Part shown: positions 1 through 10,212 of the stretch, piece by piece
Position numbering within the stretch: the stretch's first letter is position 1
Layout of the letters: each line of letters begins with the position of its first letter
From: Selaginella moellendorffii
Taxonomy: Eukaryota > Streptophyta > Lycopodiopsida > Selaginellales > Selaginellaceae
Length of the DNA stretch: 64,000 nucleotides
NCBI RefSeq assembly: GCF_000143415.4
Contig: NW_003314273.1
Span: 1,132,681-1,196,680 of the forward strand
Direction: 5' to 3'
Translations under genes and position numbers: made by a program
The notes under the pieces: generated by a model
Database searches by the model: none
Seen by the model: the letters and a program-made list of their open reading frames with translations, nothing else
Told to the model about the DNA's origin: nothing

Positions 1-687
1 CACGTCGATTGTATATACTTTGTTGGAATAGTAACAAGTACTATTATCTGCGACGATTTTTGCTGCCTCTTCTTGCTCTTTCTGCTCTTTGCGGCTCTTC
101 TTTTTGGTGGGTGTAGTGTTCGAACCCGAGGCAATGGCATCACCGAGTAGCTTCTTTTTTGGAGCAGCAGAGTCGGACGTCGGCTTGAGCTTGACCACCC
201 TTTTTTGCTTCGGGGTAGTTTCCAGATCGACCCCCTTCCCCTTTGCTTCGCAAACTGGAGGCACTCTCAACGGCTCAATGTTGGAATATAGTTTTTGAAC
301 ATCGCCGTAGGTGAGGTCCGTGGATTCCATGTGATCTTCATAGACCCGCAGCGTCTTTGAAATTGTGGGCCTCCTGGACAACCTCTCCCTAGCTCCCTCT
401 AGGAATTCCTCATAGCCGCTGCCCCCCTCCGGGAAGCCGCTAGGATGTGCAAGGTGGATCTTGAAGGCGGACGCTGTCTCTACCACAAGTGCCAGTCCAT
501 ATTCTTGCATGGAACTGCATGGAGTGTCTGTCACTTGGATGAGGATCCCTATGCATTCTTTTCTCCCACCATCTGTGTTGTACAGCATCAGATCCTCGCC
601 TTCCATCCCGAAAGTCCAACTGGTGAGCTCCTCCCCCTTCTCTGCATCCACATTGACAGTGGCTGGAAGAAGAACGCAATTCCTCGC
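1..687 (-). CDS. Unrecognised protein, partial exon running off the window
   Basis: Read on the minus strand, one frame is open from about 708 down to base 1. The translation is not low-complexity: it includes stretches such as ELTSWTFGMEGEDLMLYNTDGG and later PTISKTLRVYEDHME. It ends in a lysine-rich tail (KKKLLGD, TPTKKKSRKEQKEQEEAAK) that looks like a nuclear localisation segment. A good splice acceptor (pyrimidine-rich TTTTTGAACAG) ends at 688, so 687 may be the exon start; the frame closes upstream at a TAA (709-711). The first in-frame ATG is at 606-604, giving at least 202 residues. I do not recognise the family. It lies in the same palindrome-rich block as the transposase-like ORF on the other strand and may belong to the same element; that is inference. 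Confidence 0.5.
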
Positions 688-742
688 CTGTTCAAAAATG
701 CACAACAATTAGAGCTGACAGATGAAAAGCTAGCAGCTGGAA

Positions 743-902
743 ATAACGTGAGGCCACACGCCATTCACCACTGCATCAGATGTCTTGAGGCTGCATCCTA
801 AGATGGCGTGAGGCTACACGCCATCTGTAACCGGACTGCACTCGAGAGCCCAATCGGTGCATGCCAATGTTGCTACTGAATGGCATGTGGCCTCATGCCA
901 TT
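743..902. repeat. 24-bp palindrome family, cluster 1 (three copies)
   Basis: Copies at about 743-766, 802-825 and 879-902. The family consensus is AATGGCATGAGG followed directly by its reverse complement, a 24-bp perfect palindrome. Individual copies vary mostly in the centre (TGTGG, GAGGC, GGGGC) and keep the ATGGC/GCCAT arms. This cluster lies just upstream of the minus-strand exon, possibly in its intron. Confidence 0.85.
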
Positions 903-1132
903 TTCTACTTGGCCTAAAAGACTTACCATTTGAAGCCGAATGGAGGCCGTGACAATCGAGGCCGGACTCGCTGGCGAATGTGCACTGTGTGTGCAGCGGA
1001 TCGTAGCAGCAAGGCTACTCTGCCACTTACAGTTGGAGAGTGGTGCTGAAATCTCCCGGGACGCCAAGTGGGCTGCGTGTGGGTGGCGGAGTGGGCGGCG
1101 GAGTTGGCGGCGAAGTTACAAACTGGGTGTGT

Positions 1133-1305
1133 CTTGAAGTGGACGCCGATGCACACGAGCGCGATGCGAGCGCGAGTGTGATGCAAGCGCGAGTGGACGC
1201 CGATGCACACGAGAAACCTGTAGAGAAGTGAGCGTGATCGCGAGTGGGAGCGCGATGCGAGCGGGAGCGCGAGTGTGATGCGAGCGCGAGCGCGAGTACA
1301 AAGCA
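1133..1305. repeat. GC-rich short tandem repeat (GCGAG-type)
   Basis: Irregular repeats of GAGCGCGAT, GAGCGCGAG and GTGATGCGAGCGC, including two copies of a longer unit beginning GGACGCCGATGCACACGAG (1140 and 1194). Open frames here on both strands encode only Arg/Ala/Ser-rich repeats and are not counted as genes. Confidence 0.75.
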
Positions 1306-2512
1306 AAATGCAAAACCTAACCTCACACGCGCGAAATGTCACAACGGTTGGTAATCCCGCCACGTCATCATTCCTCGGACTTGGGCGCCACCATTAATTT
1401 CTGGATTGCCGCGCGCATGCAAGCACGCAAAATCCAAAAGAAATCCGCAACGTTATCATTCCTCGGACTGCATGCACGCGAAATCCAAAAGAAAGATCAT
1501 GATTGGGATATCATTTAATACCCTCGCTATATTTATACCATGCATGATTGGATATTCCAAAGCATCTTGTATTTCCAAAAATGGCAGATGTTCAGCTAAA
1601 TAAAGAAATTCTATCTGTTTCTATTTTTCTATCAAATCAATATTATAGCGTGTGGGCTCATGCAATTTTGAACCAAAGAAACCCAAAAAACGTTGGACCC
1701 AAAATATTTTGAAAAAACCCAAAAAACCCTAAACATTTTAAACCCAAAAATCCAGGCGTCCTGTGGCGTTATTCCTTGAATGGCGTGTGGGCGCATGCCA
1801 TTTTCAGGGCCAAATGCTGAATGGAGAAAAATTCCCTTTCAGTGCAAATGCTGCAAGAGGCAGATGCCGAGCACAAAGGACTGTAACTACCTCACATGAC
1901 ACAGATAAACTTTTCTCTATTTGGCAAAGATAAACTTTATAGCGTGTGGGCTTATGCAATTTTGAACCCAAAAAATGCACCAAAAAATTCTCGGCGTCAT
2001 CTGGCATTATCTCTTGAATGGCGTGGGGCCGCATGCCATTTTCAGGGGCACATAGGAGTATATTCCTAGGATATTCTGACACGCGCGAGATTTTTTTGAG
2101 TTTTCTGGAGATCCAACCGTTAGATCGCAACTAGATTTTACAGAATGGTATACAATGTCTTTCTTGATGACCCTGCAAAGAAGCATCTCGATCGGACACC
2201 ACATGAGACCACACGAGTCTTACAATGTTTCAGGGGCATTTGCCATAGATCCGACCGTTATTTTGCTCCAAGATTTTACAGTTTGGTGTGCATTGACCTT
2301 TCCATCGAAACTGCAAAGGGACATCACAATCAGATGCGGGATCACAAGAAACTAACTTCACTAACTCTGGTTTCACCAAGATCTACGTAAGGAGTTATGA
2401 AATGAAAGGACCCTCTCTATTGAAATGTGTTTATGGTCCTAGGGGCATTGTGACATATCAAAGGATTTTGCATCAAGTTCTGTATTTGCATGTTTATCAA
2501 GCTACTGAATTG
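1306..2512. other. Non-coding spacer carrying palindrome copies
   Basis: No convincing gene. Palindrome copies lie at about 1644-1667, 1779-1802, 1938-1961 and 2017-2040. Those at 1644 and 1938 are a variant (TATAGCGTGTGGGCT...TGCAAT) followed by TTTTGAACC, so a longer unit was duplicated. The same variant with the same tail recurs at 2867. The stretch from 1850 (AGAGGCAGATGCCGAGCA) is duplicated near 2584. Confidence 0.6.
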
Positions 2513-2533
2513 CTAAACCCTAAACCCTAAACA
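2513..2533. repeat. Telomere-type repeat / telobox
   Basis: Tandem AAACCCT units, the plant TTTAGGG telomere motif, in a run too short to be a telomere. Such teloboxes are common in plant promoters. It supports a plant origin and nothing more. Confidence 0.6.
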
Positions 2534-2866
2534 TGTGGCAAATGCTGCGTGAAGAAAGATGCCCTTTCTGGGCAAATGCTGTAAGAGGCAGATGCCGAGC
2601 AGATGTATCTCAGGCTAGCGAAGGGGACAAACGAAAGCTAGCTATAAACATGACGGGATGCAAATAGATTACTAGGCTGGTCCTGCGAAAATCAAAAACC
2701 ATAATTGAAAACATTGAAAATGCAAAAAGAAAAGTTTATAATATTTTTGAATTTTAAGCAACCAAAGGAATGTAAGTAGGGCATGTGTTTGTAAGTTTAA
2801 AAATGCCTCAACCACTTAAATTCCCAAGTAAATAAAGCTGTTTCTATTTTTGGTACAGGTAAACTT

Positions 2867-2999
2867 TATAGCGTGTGGGCTCATGCAATTTTGAACCCAA
2901 AAATGCACCAAAAAATGCTCGACTAGCATTATTCTTTGAATGGCGTGTGGCCTTATGTCGAGCATTATTCTTTGAATGGCGTGTGGCCTTATATTGCCA
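2867..2999. repeat. 24-bp palindrome family, cluster 2 (tandem copies)
   Basis: A variant copy lies at 2867-2890, then two degenerate copies in tandem at about 2939-2960 and 2974-2999. The last two are each preceded by AGCATTATTCTTTG, so about 35 bp was duplicated in tandem. The right arms are decayed (TTATGTCGAG, TTATATTGCCAT). Confidence 0.75.
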
Positions 3000-3361
3000 T
3001 AAATGGACGTACACACACAGCGTAATTATTCCTTTACACGGCGAATAATCTTGGCGCGGATCGCTGACATGGCATGGCAAAGTTCGAATCACTGACATGG
3101 CACAGCTGGATCGAGGCAAGGACATGATGTGACAAAGTTCAACCTCCGACAGCAAAGTCTAGAAGCTACTCAGTTTGAAATTTGTCAGAGGAATCATAAG
3201 ATCTGGTTTGTCAGAGGATTTGATGTGACGTTCAAGCGTGTGTTATTTTTGAATTCTCGAACTCATTCCTAGGTCTATCATTTTTGTGCGCCGTGTTCTT
3301 GGTTCCGCTGAGCGCAGTGAGCGCTGCTTGTGTAAGCGGCGTTGTGGGCTGTGGTTTATGC

Positions 3362-3505
3362 GTCTACGAGCGGTTGCGGCATTGCGAGCGCCATTGCGAG
3401 CGGCAGTTTATGCGAGTGGCAGTTTGTGCGAGCGGCGCTACGAGCAGTTGCGGTGTTGCGAGCGGTGCTACGAGTAGTTGCGGTGTTGCGAGCGGCACTG
3501 TCTTT
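3362..3505. repeat. GC-rich tandem repeat (GCGAGCGGC / TGCGGTGTTGCG)
   Basis: Repeats built from GCGAGCGGY, CTACGAGYAGTTGCGGTGT and similar blocks; the TACGAG...GTTGCG unit of about 30 bp occurs at least twice. Overlapping frames on both strands give only Ala/Ser/Val/Cys repeats, so this is simple-sequence DNA, not a gene. Confidence 0.7.
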
Positions 3506-3634
3506 GGTGTGGCTACCGCTTCCTCTTGATATTCGGCATTTGTGCTTCCTGGTATGTTCACCATGGAATGGCTTAGGACCACATTTAGAAATGGCATGAG
3601 GCCACATGCCATCTTGGGCCCTTGCAATTTCATG

Positions 3635-3918
3635 GCTAGCGTATTGTCATGTATGTTTTTACTTGCCTGCAGCTGTGTGTATATCAAGATGGCATGAAGC
3701 CTCATGCCATCTTTGGCCCCTGCTAGCCTATTGCCATATTCCTTTTGCCTTGCTGCAATTGTATATATTTTTGTATGGGTGACTAGTCACGCACACAAAA
3801 ATATATACAGTTGCAGCAAGGCAAAAGGAATATAGCAACAGGCTAGCGTATTGTCATGTATGTTTTTACTTGCCTGCAGCTGTGTGTATATCAAGATGGC
3901 ATGAGGGCTCATGCCAAT
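3635..3918. repeat. Direct repeats of about 77 bp flanking a hairpin, each ending in a palindrome copy
   Basis: 3635-3711 and 3842-3918 are near identical. Both start GCTAGCGTATTGTCATG, pass through TTGCCTGCAGCTGTGTG and end in a copy of the 24-bp palindrome. Further copies lie at 3590-3613 and, after the pair, at 3964-3987. The hairpin at 3722-3847 separates the two repeats. Confidence 0.85.
3722..3847. repeat. Long inverted repeat (hairpin, arms about 56 bp)
   Basis: The left arm begins GCTAGCCTATTGCCATATTC and the right arm, from about 3792, ends GAATATAGCAACAGGCTAGC, with few mismatches. The centre, GTGACTAGTCAC, is itself palindromic. A foldback of this size fits a small MITE-like insertion or a source of hairpin small RNA. 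No coding potential. Confidence 0.85.
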
Positions 3919-4069
3919 TTTGTGAATGCGAAATTTCACGTGGGTGTCAATAGCATGTTTGAATAATGGCATGTGGCCTCATGCTATTGAGGTTGTTTGG
4001 TATGTTATGATTTAGGCCATTCTCTAATCATTTTTTGTATGGTCTTAACTTCTTTTCTGCACTTTCAGA

Positions 4070-7039
4070 ATGGCCTTCAGGGTTGGGGAAAAGGTTTACA
4101 TTTTGAATGGTGGGAAGAGAGTTGCAAACGGGACCCTTGTGTCTATGGATCGGAACTTTGTTATACACTGTGAAAGGCTTGGGGAAGGCAATGCTGCTGT
4201 ATCAGTAGAGACTGTCTTCGATGGGAATGTGGTCGCTATTGAACGAGGAGAGATGGTCGTCGGGGTAAATGTTGTTGTTGCCTTGAAAAATCTTCAGAAG
4301 AAAGCAGATGTTGGGGACAGCGCAAGTGCGACGCATGTTCCCTCCGTGGATCTTAAGAACCGTGCTACATGGATTCAGGCAAAAGTGTTTCTAAACAACC
4401 CCGAGGGGGAGGTGGTAGCTGAGGGCTTAGCCACAGTTGTCGATCCAAGAGATGCGGTTGCTAATCAAGAATTGGGCTGGGATGATATTGGAGTTGCGAT
4501 TTTAGAGGTTGTTGACACAGAAGAAAACAGTCTGACTATTGGAAGCATTGTGCGGTGGAAATTGAGGCACTTAGTGTTTGAGAATGTGAAGGATTCACAA
4601 TCAAACACCACTACAACTGATGACAGAACATCTCTTCATGGGAAAAGAAAGTACACCTTCCTAAAGCGCAGCCAAAGGGATCTGAGTAACGAACCGAAAA
4701 GGCAGAAAATGGCGATGGAGGTTCGAATGGTCTCGACAGTTGCTTGTTGCAAGAGGAGGTGCTGTCAACATGCTGATTGGGATGCTATTGAAGAGGAGAG
4801 AGCAAGATACAAGACATTGTCCTGGAAGGCAGCTCACAATTTTGTGTATGAGGCATTACGGTCATCTGTTGATGCTTTAGAACATCAGGTGGGGGGCATG
4901 GTCTTCCAGAGGGGTTTGGTCTGCATGAAGGCATGGAGAATCATTTATGGAGTCCCTCGAACCACATTCTACAGAATCAAAACTGAGTTCGAGGAACAAA
5001 GGGTTCAACAGGCAGTCCATGGGAACGACGGTACGCACAAAACCAGGGGTCATGTTGTATATGGAGAGGCAATCTTCAAGAGGTTTGTCGAGACATGTAG
5101 CGAGCAGCAACCACATAAAACCCGCATCTTGGAAGATGGAACACGAGACACCCAACGAGTTCTCCCTTCCATGTATACCAAGGGGGCCATATTGGAAGAT
5201 GTGAATCGGGAACTCTAGAGTAATGGCTACAGGAAGCTGAGCCAATCTAGATTTAGTAGATTGTGGAGCAACAGGTTCAGGGATGTGAGTATAGGAAAGT
5301 ACTCCAGCTTTTCAAAGTGTGACGAGTGCACTGCTATCAAAATGGCTTTGTCGAAGAATTCTTGCAGCGCTCAAGAGCGAGAGACGTTGGTTAGAAGGCG
5401 GCTCGACCACAACATCGAGCAGAGAAGCTGCAGGACTGCATATTATCATAACAGGATTCTCTCCATGGAGAGACTTGACTCTTACCTCTGCATCATCCAC
5501 GACAAAATGGACCAGAAAAAGACGTGTTTACCTCGACTCAATCCTACCCCCAAGGCAATCTCTTCATCCATGCAGCTGCCTGTGTCTCTGTTTGGCATAA
5601 TCGCTCATGGGCATGGTGCCCAGAACTATGGGAACTTCTTTGTACCTCTATGGGGTGGCGGGGGTGCAAACATGATGATTGCGTCCCTAGCAAAACACTT
5701 AAGGTCTCTGCAAAGTGCGCAGACTGAGCTGAACGGCCAACCCTTGCATAAGGCCCTTGTCGATCGAACCCCATACAGGGTTCAGCTGGAGGAGGAGCAA
5801 AGGCTTGCAGTATCGCGTGGGGCCCCATGCCATCCCAGTGAATATGTTGGCCGTCAGATTGTAGGGTTATCACGTGAGGCCTCATGCCATTCTGACGAGG
5901 CTGGTCGCCCGGTGAATGCACAGCCTCATCCAAACGAAGCAGAATCTCAAGGAAGTTCTTGCGGCCGATGTGGCCTTCCACCCCATCTTCTGCTCCAAAC
6001 AGACAATGCTGGCAGTGAGAACAAAAACATGTACGTCTTCGCGTACTTGGCGATGCTTGTTGCCAAAGGCATATTTGAAACGGTTACACTTGGCTTTCTC
6101 ATGGTTGGGCACACTCATGAAGACGTCGATGCCATGTTCAGTCACCTGGCAGAGTCCCTCCGGCGATCCAATGTCCTCACCCTCCCACAACTCTACGATG
6201 AATTCCAAAATTGCATCAAAGGCACTGTTGAAGCTGCACTTCTGACAGAGGTTCCAGACTTTAAGGGGTTTGTAAGAGGCTACATCAGGGATGGATCCGA
6301 AACGCTGATTGGCCACTCCAAGCCTCTTCAGTTTCATTTCAGCATGTGTGACGGTGCTCCAGTGATGAGGTACAAGATGAGAGAATGGGACACAGTGTGG
6401 CTGCCAGTGGACGGCATTGAACTCTTCAAGAGAGATCCCATAACTGGGGAACCTATGATTCCTCAGGGTTCCCCACGGCCGATGCACCCGGATGGACTCA
6501 AAGACCAGGAAAGTATAGTGGCCGGGATTAGACAGCATATTGCCTTCTGGAAGAGGGGGTTGGTGTTTGGTGGAGAATCCTATTTTCAGAGGTGCAAGCC
6601 TTTGCTCGAATACTGGGAGAAGATTATATCTGCTATCCAAAATGGGCCGGTTGTATATGAAGAATTGGAAGAGTCCTTTTGGCCAGAACCCAGAGCACCA
6701 GATAGTAGCGGAACAATGTCCTCTGGAAAGGCAGTGACAGATAACGATGTTGAGGATCATTATTGTGGGCCGAGGAACAAGAAGCCGGATTCAGCATTCA
6801 ATCCAGTACAGGTCTGCAAAGGAATGGTCGTGCTTGTCAGACCCAGTAATAAAAAACAAATGATATGGGTGGGGCGCTGCATCACTGATGCAGAGGAGGA
6901 CGCGGAAACTAACTCCTTCAATGTAACTGTGGAGTGGTTCAAGCCAAGTTCCGGATATACGAAGGATTGCCTAGAAAAGAGATGGGTGCTGAATCCAAGG
7001 GATCCCAGCATGAGCATATCGGTGGATAATGTTCATTAA
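4070..7039 (+). CDS. DUF7869-like, putative DDE-type transposase protein with one in-frame TAG
   Basis: One frame runs from ATG 4070 to TAA 7039 (about 989 codons), broken only by TAG at 5216-5218. Residues 1-160 hold two repeats of the kind seen in plant En/Spm (Ptta) transposase proteins (VANGTLVSMD, VVAEGLATVVDP). Next come a helix-turn-helix-like stretch (GVPRTTFYRIK, about 294-304), a possible metal site (KCDECTAIKM, about 416), then HDKMDQ (about 477), QTDNAGSENKN (about 644-654) and VGHTHEDVDAMF (about 679-690). This order of acidic motifs resembles DUF7869 proteins and would suit an RNase H/DDE fold; the catalytic role is inference. The C-terminus (915 on) has a tudor/BAH-like VRPSNKK...WVGRC pattern. 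Two palindromes lie in frame at codons 581-589 and 600-608. A second, inverted copy of its 3' half ends the window. The TAG may inactivate it, be read through, or be spliced out. Confidence 0.65.
5811..5892. repeat. Two 24-bp palindrome copies inside the coding frame
   Basis: Copies at about 5811-5835 (TATCGCGTGG then its inverse) and 5868-5892 (TATCACGTGAGGCCTCATGCC). Both keep the frame open and give similar peptides (SRGAPCHPSE, SREASCHSDE), so they behave as in-frame insertions or as a duplicated unit of about 57 bp. Confidence 0.85.
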
Positions 7040-7183
7040 TATTCCTTTACAAAGTTTCTAATGTATTTTATTTCAAGGTGAACAATCCGAATCTGAATCA
7101 GAGGAGGCTTGATATAGTGTGTGAGGTAAAACAAAGATGATGTGACATATGCATTTACCAATCACACGTGCATAAATCTAATA

Positions 7184-8020
7184 ATATGGCGTGTGGCCCA
7201 TATTAATGGCACATAAACCCATATTGTGGGCTTACGTGCTTTATGTACCATCATTCCCTTGCAGCGTGTGTGTTGGTTTCCTTTTATAACACAACGAACT
7301 CCATATTTTAGGGTGAAGAGCGTTCTCATGGCAAGCACAAAATCTGTAAGTGAGGCAGAAAAGGAGACGGAGAAGGAGATAGGTGAAGATGTAGAATATA
7401 TAAGTCTTCCAAACTCCCCGTACTATACTCCAGGTGATCATTTTTCTGAACAAACGGCAACATTAACAACTATCGAGAACGCCCCAGTAACGTCAGAGAC
7501 AACAATCCAAAGCAAAACAACTGACTCGGAGAAGGATGATAGTACCGCTGAGAGTACCAAAAAGGAGGTGTCCACTAGCGCTTAGGCTTATAATGGCGTA
7601 TGCCCTCATGCCATTTACTTGATCACCAAATACCTTTTTCCCTTTGCACTAGTATATCTTAATACCGGTCTGAGAAATAGAATGGCATGTGCCCTCAGGC
7701 CTTTTACTAAATCACCTTTGAAAGAAATGCAAGCCTCTATGTCGTAAAAAAAAGGTACTAGAGAAATTCCTTAATAATATGAATGTTATTTAGTTTCATG
7801 AAAATACACTAAGGGTCAAATGAGTTAAATGACTTCTCCAGACTAGCAATGCCTCTTGCTACACCTTCACAATTAGATTCGTTAGAAAAAGATAACATTG
7901 AATAATATCTAAATGTTCTCACCATTAAGTTATATGTCTGGCTAATAGGAATGATGTTCATCTTGGAAAGCTCACCACACGCTCAATGAACAAACAAATA
8001 GTGTGTGCGCGCATGCCATC
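7184..8020. repeat. 24-bp palindrome family, cluster 3
   Basis: Copies at about 7184-7210 (with an expanded centre), 7591-7615 (just after the stop of the small ORF), 7680-7704 and 8001-8020 (half copy with a GCGCGC centre). The inverted counterparts are conserved in the right arm. Confidence 0.8.
7328..7585 (+). CDS. Small acidic Ser/Thr/Glu-rich protein or terminal exon
   Basis: An 86-residue frame starts at the ATG in CTCATGGCAAGC; the same frame is open from 7226, giving up to 119 residues. The product is rich in Glu, Ser, Thr and Lys (SEAEKETEKEIGEDVEY, then STAESTKKEVSTSA at the end) and has no recognisable domain. ATATTTTAG just upstream (about 7311) could be a splice acceptor, so it may be the last exon of the preceding gene. 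The inverted copy at 61717-61974 keeps the frame with one replacement (Ser to Pro), which suggests a recent duplication or constraint. Function unknown. Confidence 0.4.
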   Translation: MASTKSVSEAEKETEKEIGEDVEYISLPNSPYYTPGDHFSEQTATLTTIENAPVTSETTIQSKTTDSEKDDSTAESTKKEVSTSA

Positions 8021-8243
8021 GCTCTTCTTTAGCTTCAGATTCGGCTTGTTCACTTTGACAATGAGATTTATTATACAACTAGATGGACTCAGTCTGGACA
8101 TAAGGTCACCGCGCTAGTCACCATGCCCCAGATATGTCTAGCCCCTGGACAAAAAACATATAATTTCACGTCATTTTCAAATACTTGAAAATTTGTACCT
8201 AGTCCCATTTTACTGAATAAATCCCACTTTAACGAAATAGAGC

Positions 8244-8542
8244 TTACTATAGTTATTTAATAAAAGCACATTAGTCAATTTGTTAAGTAAAATACTTATT
8301 TGGATCATATCCTTAACTCTCTGAGGAAAATTTTATATTGTTCCTAAGATCCTAAAGTCATTCCCAAATTAGCCCCTTTTTATCCACTATAGTGCTAACA
8401 TGTTCATGTATAAACTAAGATGGAGAGTCATGTCCTCTCGACATACTACTCCTCGAGGATAGGCCCACTCTTAGGACCTTCCAATGCTAATACAAATGGT
8501 AATATATACTTGACCACCAATAAAAGATAAACTAATGAACAA
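8244..8542 (-). other. AT-rich remnant of a family B internal region
   Basis: No gene or repeat is recognised. By position, next to a primer-binding site on the minus strand, it should be the leader of a family B retrotransposon whose remainder is missing. Confidence 0.35.
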
Positions 8543-8553
8543 CTCTGATACCA
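8543..8553 (-). other. Primer-binding site, initiator-Met tRNA type
   Basis: CTCTGATACCA on the plus strand is TGGTATCAGAG on the minus strand, the canonical plant initiator-Met primer site, three bases from the LTR end. It shows that the LTR to its right is a 5' LTR of a minus-strand element. Confidence 0.8.
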
Positions 8554-9439
8554 AGTTGTAAGTGATTAATTTTTCCATTTTACTTTAACCACTTAAAGGA
8601 GTCTCACTCATGAACTTTATAAATTTTATTCTTGACTTTAGGACATGGTAGCCCCATAAATGGCATCTATGCCATTTAACCTTTGCACTTGGTCCAAGTG
8701 CTCTATATGTCCGATCCCATAAGTGGTCATCTCTTGTCCACTTAAAGGTGCCATCGACATATCAACTTGTTACACTAAAGCTATGCTCATTCCCCTTTGT
8801 CATATTGGTAGTTTAAGACCACCTATATCATAGCTCTCAAAGACTGGGCCATTTGTCCATGAGTGGTCATCCCTTTACCACACCTTAGCACCCTTAGAAT
8901 GCCCAAAGACATGGAAAATACCCTTCCCCAATGTCCTTTCTTTTGTTCCCACCAAATCCCTCTCCATCCATAGCCGTGTTCACCAATACTACCACTAAGT
9001 CAAAGCTTAACCAACTACTAAGTCCCACTAACCTCTAGGACTTCCTCACCATATGACTATATCTTTAGTCATTACACCAGAGGATTACTCCTCTTTCTTT
9101 CCATAGTTTGGGATTTTGGGATAACATTTGGAAACACTATGGCCCTACACAAGCCTCGTGGGTACTCTCTATGTGGCTCTATGTGGCTAGAGCAAGGTTT
9201 TGATGAGCCATACCAAATATCCAAGTAAATAGTGCCACCTACATTTGGATTGGGAGCATTGACCATTCGATCTCCTATGGGAGCTAGAGTTGGCTCTTGA
9301 ATATTTCACCAAACTACCTTGCTTGTCTATTTGTATTCACTTTAACCTTGGACTCCTTAGTGGTTACATCATCACCCAACATGTGGGTATAGCTTTCCTT
9401 GGTCACACTGGCCTTTGGGAGACGATTGCTTTAGGCTTT

Positions 9440-10040
9440 CACCCTCACTCTTGGACTCGGACTCAAACTCGGTCTTAGTCTCAGACTTGGACTCAGTCTA
9501 AAAATCAGTCTCAGTTTTGGTCTCGGTCTTGGTCTCAGACTTGGACTCGGTCTCAGACTTGGTCTTGGTTTTGGTCTCAGACTTGGTCTCGGTCTCAGTC
9601 TCAATCTCAGTCTCAGTCTCTTTTTTAGCCCTGACCTTGGACTCCATCTCAGGTCCATTTCAGACTCCATCTCAGGTCCATCTCAAACTCCATCTCAAGT
9701 CCATCTTAGATTCGACCTCAAACTCCATCTTGGGTCCATCTTAGACTCGACCTCAAACTCCATCTCGGTCCATCTTAGACTCCATCTCAAACTCATCTCG
9801 GGTCCATCTCAGACTCCATCTCAAGTCCATCTCAGACTCCATCTTGGATCTTTATCAGACTCCATCTCAAACTCCATTTTGGGTCTATATTTGGTCCATC
9901 TTTGGTTCATATTAGACTCCATCTTGGACTCCATCTCAGGTCCATATCTAACTCCATCTTGGACTCCTTGAACTCCTTTAACTCCATCTTGGACTCTTTC
10001 TCGGACTCTTTCTTAGATTCATTCTTGACACTTTTATATG
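9440..10040. repeat. 12-bp tandem array (GAGTCCGAGATG type) in LTR B
   Basis: On this strand it reads CATCTCGGACTC-like: first GGTCTCAGACTTGGACTC units, then CATCTCAGACTC and CATCTTGGGTC units. Frames through it encode only Ser/Asp/Val/Leu or Arg/Pro repeats and are not genes. The same array type occurs in all family A and B LTRs here. Confidence 0.9.
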
Positions 10041-10212
10041 TCATGACACTTGCCATGTGTCAGTCCTTTTTTTGTCCCATTTTAGAGACTCATTCACCAA
10101 TTGCTTAGACTCATCCAATGACCACTTTGTTCAGAGTTCCACTCCCACTCTCAACTTTCTAAGTCCAAGTCTTTGGTCCAAACATGTTATGCTTGTTGGA
10201 CTTCCACTTCGA

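Larger units (their letters stand above)
5828..8243 (+). repeat. Left arm of a large inverted duplication
   Basis: This segment matches 61057-64000 in reverse orientation at near identity; the small ORF inside differs by one residue. The left arm lacks two segments present on the right: about 100 bp after codon AATGTT (7032), and about 430 bp after GGAGGCTTGATATAG (about 7110). Homology stops at AGCTCTATTT (about 8243 here, 61057 on the right). On the right that point abuts a truncated family A retrotransposon, so it is a true element end or a breakpoint. The other end of the right copy lies outside the window. Confidence 0.8.

Noticed and set aside
2513-2533. Ancient telomere or chromosome-fusion site
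   Set aside because: Only about three units; common as a promoter motif.
743-3987. CRISPR-like array of repeated palindromes
   Set aside because: Spacing is irregular, copies vary, orientation is symmetric, no cas genes are present and the context is eukaryotic.
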